NCBI GenBank assembly: GCA_964645625.1
Contig: CAZYAI010000049.1
Span: forward strand, 1 to 16,878
Origin: AB-137-C09 sp964645625
Lineage (GTDB): Bacteria > Pseudomonadota > Zetaproteobacteria > Mariprofundales > Mariprofundaceae
Length of the DNA stretch: 16,878 nt
Reading direction: 5' to 3'
The translations under genes and the position numbers were made by a program. This document shows positions 14,024 to 16,878 of this stretch, in pieces; the first letter of the stretch is position 1, and every line of letters starts with the position of its first letter. The notes below the pieces were generated by a model. The model was not told where the DNA came from. It was given only the letters and a program-made list of their open reading frames with translations, and did no database searches.

Positions 14024-16015
14024 TTAAGCTACGTCGTTTACCGCTGCAATCACAGCTTCAGTAGTGATACCGAATTCCTTAAACAGCTCTTCTGCTGGTG
14101 CAGACTCGCCAAAGCGGTCGATGCCGACAACTTTACCGTTCAGACCAACATATTTATACCATGGCCCTGTAACACCTGCTTCAACAGCAACACGCGCAGT
14201 TACGGCTGCAGGTAATACAGATTCTTTGTATTCTGCTGACTGGGCATCAAAACGTTCGGTACAAGGCATAGAAACCACACGAATCGCTTTATCACTGGCG
14301 GCTTGCGCTGCCATTGCCAACTGCACTTCAGAACCTGTCGCAACAATAATCACATCAGGTGTACCTTCGCAATCGGACAAGATGTAACCACCGCGTTCGA
14401 TGTTGGCAACCTGTTCATCACTGTAATCGTTGCAAGGCAGTCCCTGACGCGTGAAAATCAGCGTAGTAGGATTATCACGACGTTCCACAGCACACTTCCA
14501 AGCAACTGCGGATTCAACCGCATCACATGGACGCCATGTATTCATCTTAGGAATCATACGCAGGGTAGAAATCTGCTCTACAGGCTGATGGGTAGGACCG
14601 TCTTCGCCCAAACCAATAGAGTCATGGGTATAGACATAAATCGTACCAACGCCCATCAAAGCAGACATACGAATAGCGTTACGTGCGTATTCGGAGAACA
14701 TCAAGAATGTACCACCAAAAGGCACAACACCACCATGCAAGGTCATACCATTCATGATGTGGGACATACCAAATTCACGCACACCATAATGCATGTAGTT
14801 ACCAGATGGGTTATCTTTAGAGAAAGCCACGGCTTCTGGCCATTTGGTGTTGTTTGATGGTGCCAAGTCAGCGGAACCACCAACCAATTCAGGCAATACA
14901 GCAGCGAATGCGCCAATCGTTTTACCAGAAGCTACGCGCGTTGCCCAACCTGGTTTTTCTTCACGCAACTGATTGATCCAAGCGTTAGCGGCTTCATTCC
15001 AGTTTGCAGGCAAATCACCAGCCAAACGACGATCCAACTCAGCTGCCAGTTCAGGGTGCGCCGCACGGTAAGCATCCATACGTGCATTCCAATCACTTTC
15101 TGCTTTCGCGCCCTTTTCAGAAGCATCCCAACCTGCATAAACATCGCTAGGGATATCAAATGGTTCATTGTCCCAGTTAAGTTCTTTGCGAACCAATGCA
15201 CACTCTTCGTCACCCAATGCTGCACCGTGGCAATCATGACTACCTGATTTATTGGGTGAACCAAAACCGATAATAGTTTTGCAGCAAATCAATGTGGGTT
15301 GTGCATCGTTAGCACGAGCGGATTCGATAGCAGTCTTGATTTCTTCTGCATCATGACCATCAACATTACGGATTACTTGCCAACCATAAGACTCAAAACG
15401 TGCTGGGGTATCATCAGTAAACCAACCTTCAACATGACCGTCGATAGAGATACCGTTGTCATCCCAGAACATAATCAATTTACCCAAGCCCAAGGTACCA
15501 GCCAAAGAGCAAGCCTCATGGGAAATACCTTCCATCAAGCAGCCATCGCCATGGAATACATAGGTGTAATGATCGATAATGTCATGACCAGGTTTGTTAA
15601 ATGTGCCTGCCATCATACGTTCAGCAACAGCCATACCAACAGCGTTGGTAATACCTTGACCGAGTGGTCCAGTCGTGGTTTCCACACCAGGGGCGTAACC
15701 ATATTCAGGGTGACCTGGGGTTTTGGAGTGAAGTTGACGGAAGCGTTTAATTTCATCCATCGGCAGGTCATAACCAGACAGGTGCAACAAAGAGTAAATC
15801 AACATTGAGCCATGACCGTTGGATAGAATAAAACGGTCGCGGTCAGCCCAATCAGGATTCTTTGGGTTATGATCGAGGAAATCGTTCCACAATACTTCAG
15901 CAATATCAGCCATACCCATGGGTGCACCAGGGTGCCCAGAGTTAGCTTTTTGAACAGCGTCCATAGCCAATACGCGCACTGCGTTGGCAAGGTGGCGACG
16001 GTTTGTGCCAGTCAT
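14024..16015 (-). CDS. tkt: Transketolase
   Basis: Thiamine-diphosphate and Mg-dependent enzyme that transfers two-carbon units between sugar phosphates in the pentose phosphate pathway and the regenerative part of the Calvin cycle. It has 663 residues, matching E. coli TktA. Visible motifs are SGHPG at 26-30 (active-site His), SNGHGSML at 65-72, TGPLGQG at 115-121, and the ThDP motif running from GDGCLMEG near 156 to DDN at 185-187. The pyrimidine-binding domain includes REFGMSHIMNGM and GPTHQPVEQ, and the C-terminal domain follows. ATG 16015 has AAGGAGT upstream. It is preceded by glpX (56 bp, with a hairpin) and followed by gap. Confidence 0.98.
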   Translation of the reverse strand: MTGTNRRHLANAVRVLAMDAVQKANSGHPGAPMGMADIAEVLWNDFLDHNPKNPDWADRDRFILSNGHGSMLIYSLLHLSGYDLPMDEIKRFRQLHSKTPGHPEYGYAPGVETTTGPLGQGITNAVGMAVAERMMAGTFNKPGHDIIDHYTYVFHGDGCLMEGISHEACSLAGTLGLGKLIMFWDDNGISIDGHVEGWFTDDTPARFESYGWQVIRNVDGHDAEEIKTAIESARANDAQPTLICCKTIIGFGSPNKSGSHDCHGAALGDEECALVRKELNWDNEPFDIPSDVYAGWDASEKGAKAESDWNARMDAYRAAHPELAAELDRRLAGDLPANWNEAANAWINQLREEKPGWATRVASGKTIGAFAAVLPELVGGSADLAPSNNTKWPEAVAFSKDNPSGNYMHYGVREFGMSHIMNGMTLHGGVVPFGGTFLMFSEYARNAIRMSALMGVGTIYVYTHDSIGLGEDGPTHQPVEQISTLRMIPKMNTWRPCDAVESAVAWKCAVERRDNPTTLIFTRQGLPCNDYSDEQVANIERGGYILSDCEGTPDVIIVATGSEVQLAMAAQAASDKAIRVVSMPCTERFDAQSAEYKESVLPAAVTARVAVEAGVTGPWYKYVGLNGKVVGIDRFGESAPAEELFKEFGITTEAVIAAVNDVA

Positions 16016-16043
16016 ATAAGACTCCTTTTTAGAGGTAAAGGGT

Positions 16044-16061
16044 AACGAGCCGTAGCTCGTT
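16044..16061. repeat. Hairpin between glpX and tkt
   Basis: AACGAGC (16044-16050) and GCTCGTT (16055-16061) form a perfect 7-bp stem with a CGTA tetraloop, 10 bases after the glpX stop. There is no T-run on the minus strand, so mRNA processing or stability is a better guess than termination. Confidence 0.6.
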
Positions 16062-16071
16062 GAAAATCAAG

Positions 16072-16878
16072 TTAAATATGGAGGGTAGTTTGTACGCGAC
16101 GCATATTGCCGATACCACCATCAAGTACAATGGTATCAGTGGTCATAAAACGACCGTGGGCATCATCACCAACTTTCACATGGCGAACATAAGCACCACT
16201 GGTTAAACCCGTAGCAATAAACAAGCAGTCATCAGAAGTCACCAACTCATCACGGGTAATAATGCGCTGGGTATCAATCCCTTCTTTCTTACACAGCTCG
16301 ACCTCAAAATCCTTTTGAGGTGCCATACGACCAAACATCTCTGCGCCCATAGCACGCGCTGCACATGCGGTAACAATACCTTCTGGTGTACCACCAATAC
16401 CGAATAACGCGTCAGAACCCATATTAAGAATCGCCTGAATCGCACCATTTACGTCACCATCAGTTGCTAAACGTACCTTAGCACCTGCAGCGTAGACTTC
16501 TTCCAGCAATTTTTCGTGACGAGGTTTTTGTAAAATAAAGACTTTGATTTCACGAATATCTTTACCCAAGGCTTTAGCCAACTGTTGCAAACGTTCTGCT
16601 GTGGGTGCTTCAGGATCAATTTTTCCACGTGCTGCTTTAGGGTAAACTTGTTTATCCATATAAAAGCAAGAGCCAGGTTGATACATACTACCTGCGGGTG
16701 CAGCAGCCAGGGTACAGATTGAACCAGGCATGTCTTTAGCAAAAAGATTGGTTCCTTCAATAGGGTCAACAGCAATATCGACACCAACACCTTCGCCTGT
16801 ACCGACTTTTTCACCATCGTAAAGTGCTGGTGCTTCATCTTTAGCACCTTCACCGATCACGATTTCACCGCGCATTTT
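16072..16878 (-). CDS. glpX: Class II fructose-1,6-bisphosphatase (5' end beyond window)
   Basis: Hydrolyses fructose-1,6-bisphosphate to fructose-6-phosphate; in autotrophs the GlpX family may also act on sedoheptulose-1,7-bisphosphate. About 268 residues are visible and the frame runs off the right edge. The family is usually 320-340 residues, so roughly 55 N-terminal residues are missing; the ATG at 16875 is internal (it precedes RGEIVIGEG). Visible motifs are GEGAKDEAP, the metal/substrate motif DPIEGTNL, KPRHEKL, RLATDGDVNGAI, GIGGTPEGIVTACA and TGLTSGAY. As first gene of the visible operon, with tkt and fba, it points to sugar synthesis rather than only sugar breakdown. Confidence 0.96.
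   Translation of the reverse strand, partial: KMRGEIVIGEGAKDEAPALYDGEKVGTGEGVGVDIAVDPIEGTNLFAKDMPGSICTLAAAPAGSMYQPGSCFYMDKQVYPKAARGKIDPEAPTAERLQQLAKALGKDIREIKVFILQKPRHEKLLEEVYAAGAKVRLATDGDVNGAIQAILNMGSDALFGIGGTPEGIVTACAARAMGAEMFGRMAPQKDFEVELCKKEGIDTQRIITRDELVTSDDCLFIATGLTSGAYVRHVKVGDDAHGRFMTTDTIVLDGGIGNMRRVQTTLHI

Overview
The window looks like chromosomal DNA of a moderately AT-rich member of the Pseudomonadota. Pgk and GapA are close to the gammaproteobacterial type (Pgk begins MSVIKMTDLELKGKR), and there is a proteobacterial heat-shock sigma factor. Class II FBPase, transketolase and a Calvin-cycle-type class II aldolase share one operon, which suits a chemolithoautotroph. A zeta- or gammaproteobacterium is my best guess, from memory of gene orders only; no rRNA or RuBisCO gene is present to prove it.

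Left third (1-5939, + strand): the 3' end of a type I CRISPR-Cas locus. A cas3 helicase fragment (N-terminus off the window) is followed by tightly coupled cas4, cas1 and cas2, a 118-bp leader, and a large array. The array has 34 identical 28-nt repeats plus one degenerate last repeat, with 36-38-nt spacers. It is interrupted by exactly 100 Ns, an assembly gap, so the true spacer count is unknown. The effector genes (cas8, cas7, cas5, cas6) are not in view. Cas1 and Cas4 look I-B-like, but the DEFH-type Cas3 and the 28-nt repeat leave the subtype open. A 10-bp hairpin separates the array from the convergent rpoH gene.

Middle (5990-8691, - strand): rpoH with a good sigma-70 promoter whose -10 box sits inside a perfect inverted repeat. 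Next come tRNA-Lys(TTT) and tRNA-Glu(TTC), each apparently with its own near-duplicate strong promoter, sharing one terminator. glmU, a bifunctional enzyme of UDP-GlcNAc synthesis, follows.

Right half (8765-16878, - strand): a carbon-metabolism operon transcribed right to left as glpX - tkt - gap - pgk - pyk - fba, ending in a strong intrinsic terminator. It supplies the triose/hexose interconversions and FBPase/transketolase steps used in the Calvin cycle and gluconeogenesis, plus pyruvate kinase. pgk and pyk overlap by 4 nt. Every other junction (glpX-tkt, tkt-gap, gap-pgk, pyk-fba) contains at least one inverted repeat, with three in tandem between gap and pgk. This suggests RNA-level tuning of enzyme ratios within the operon.
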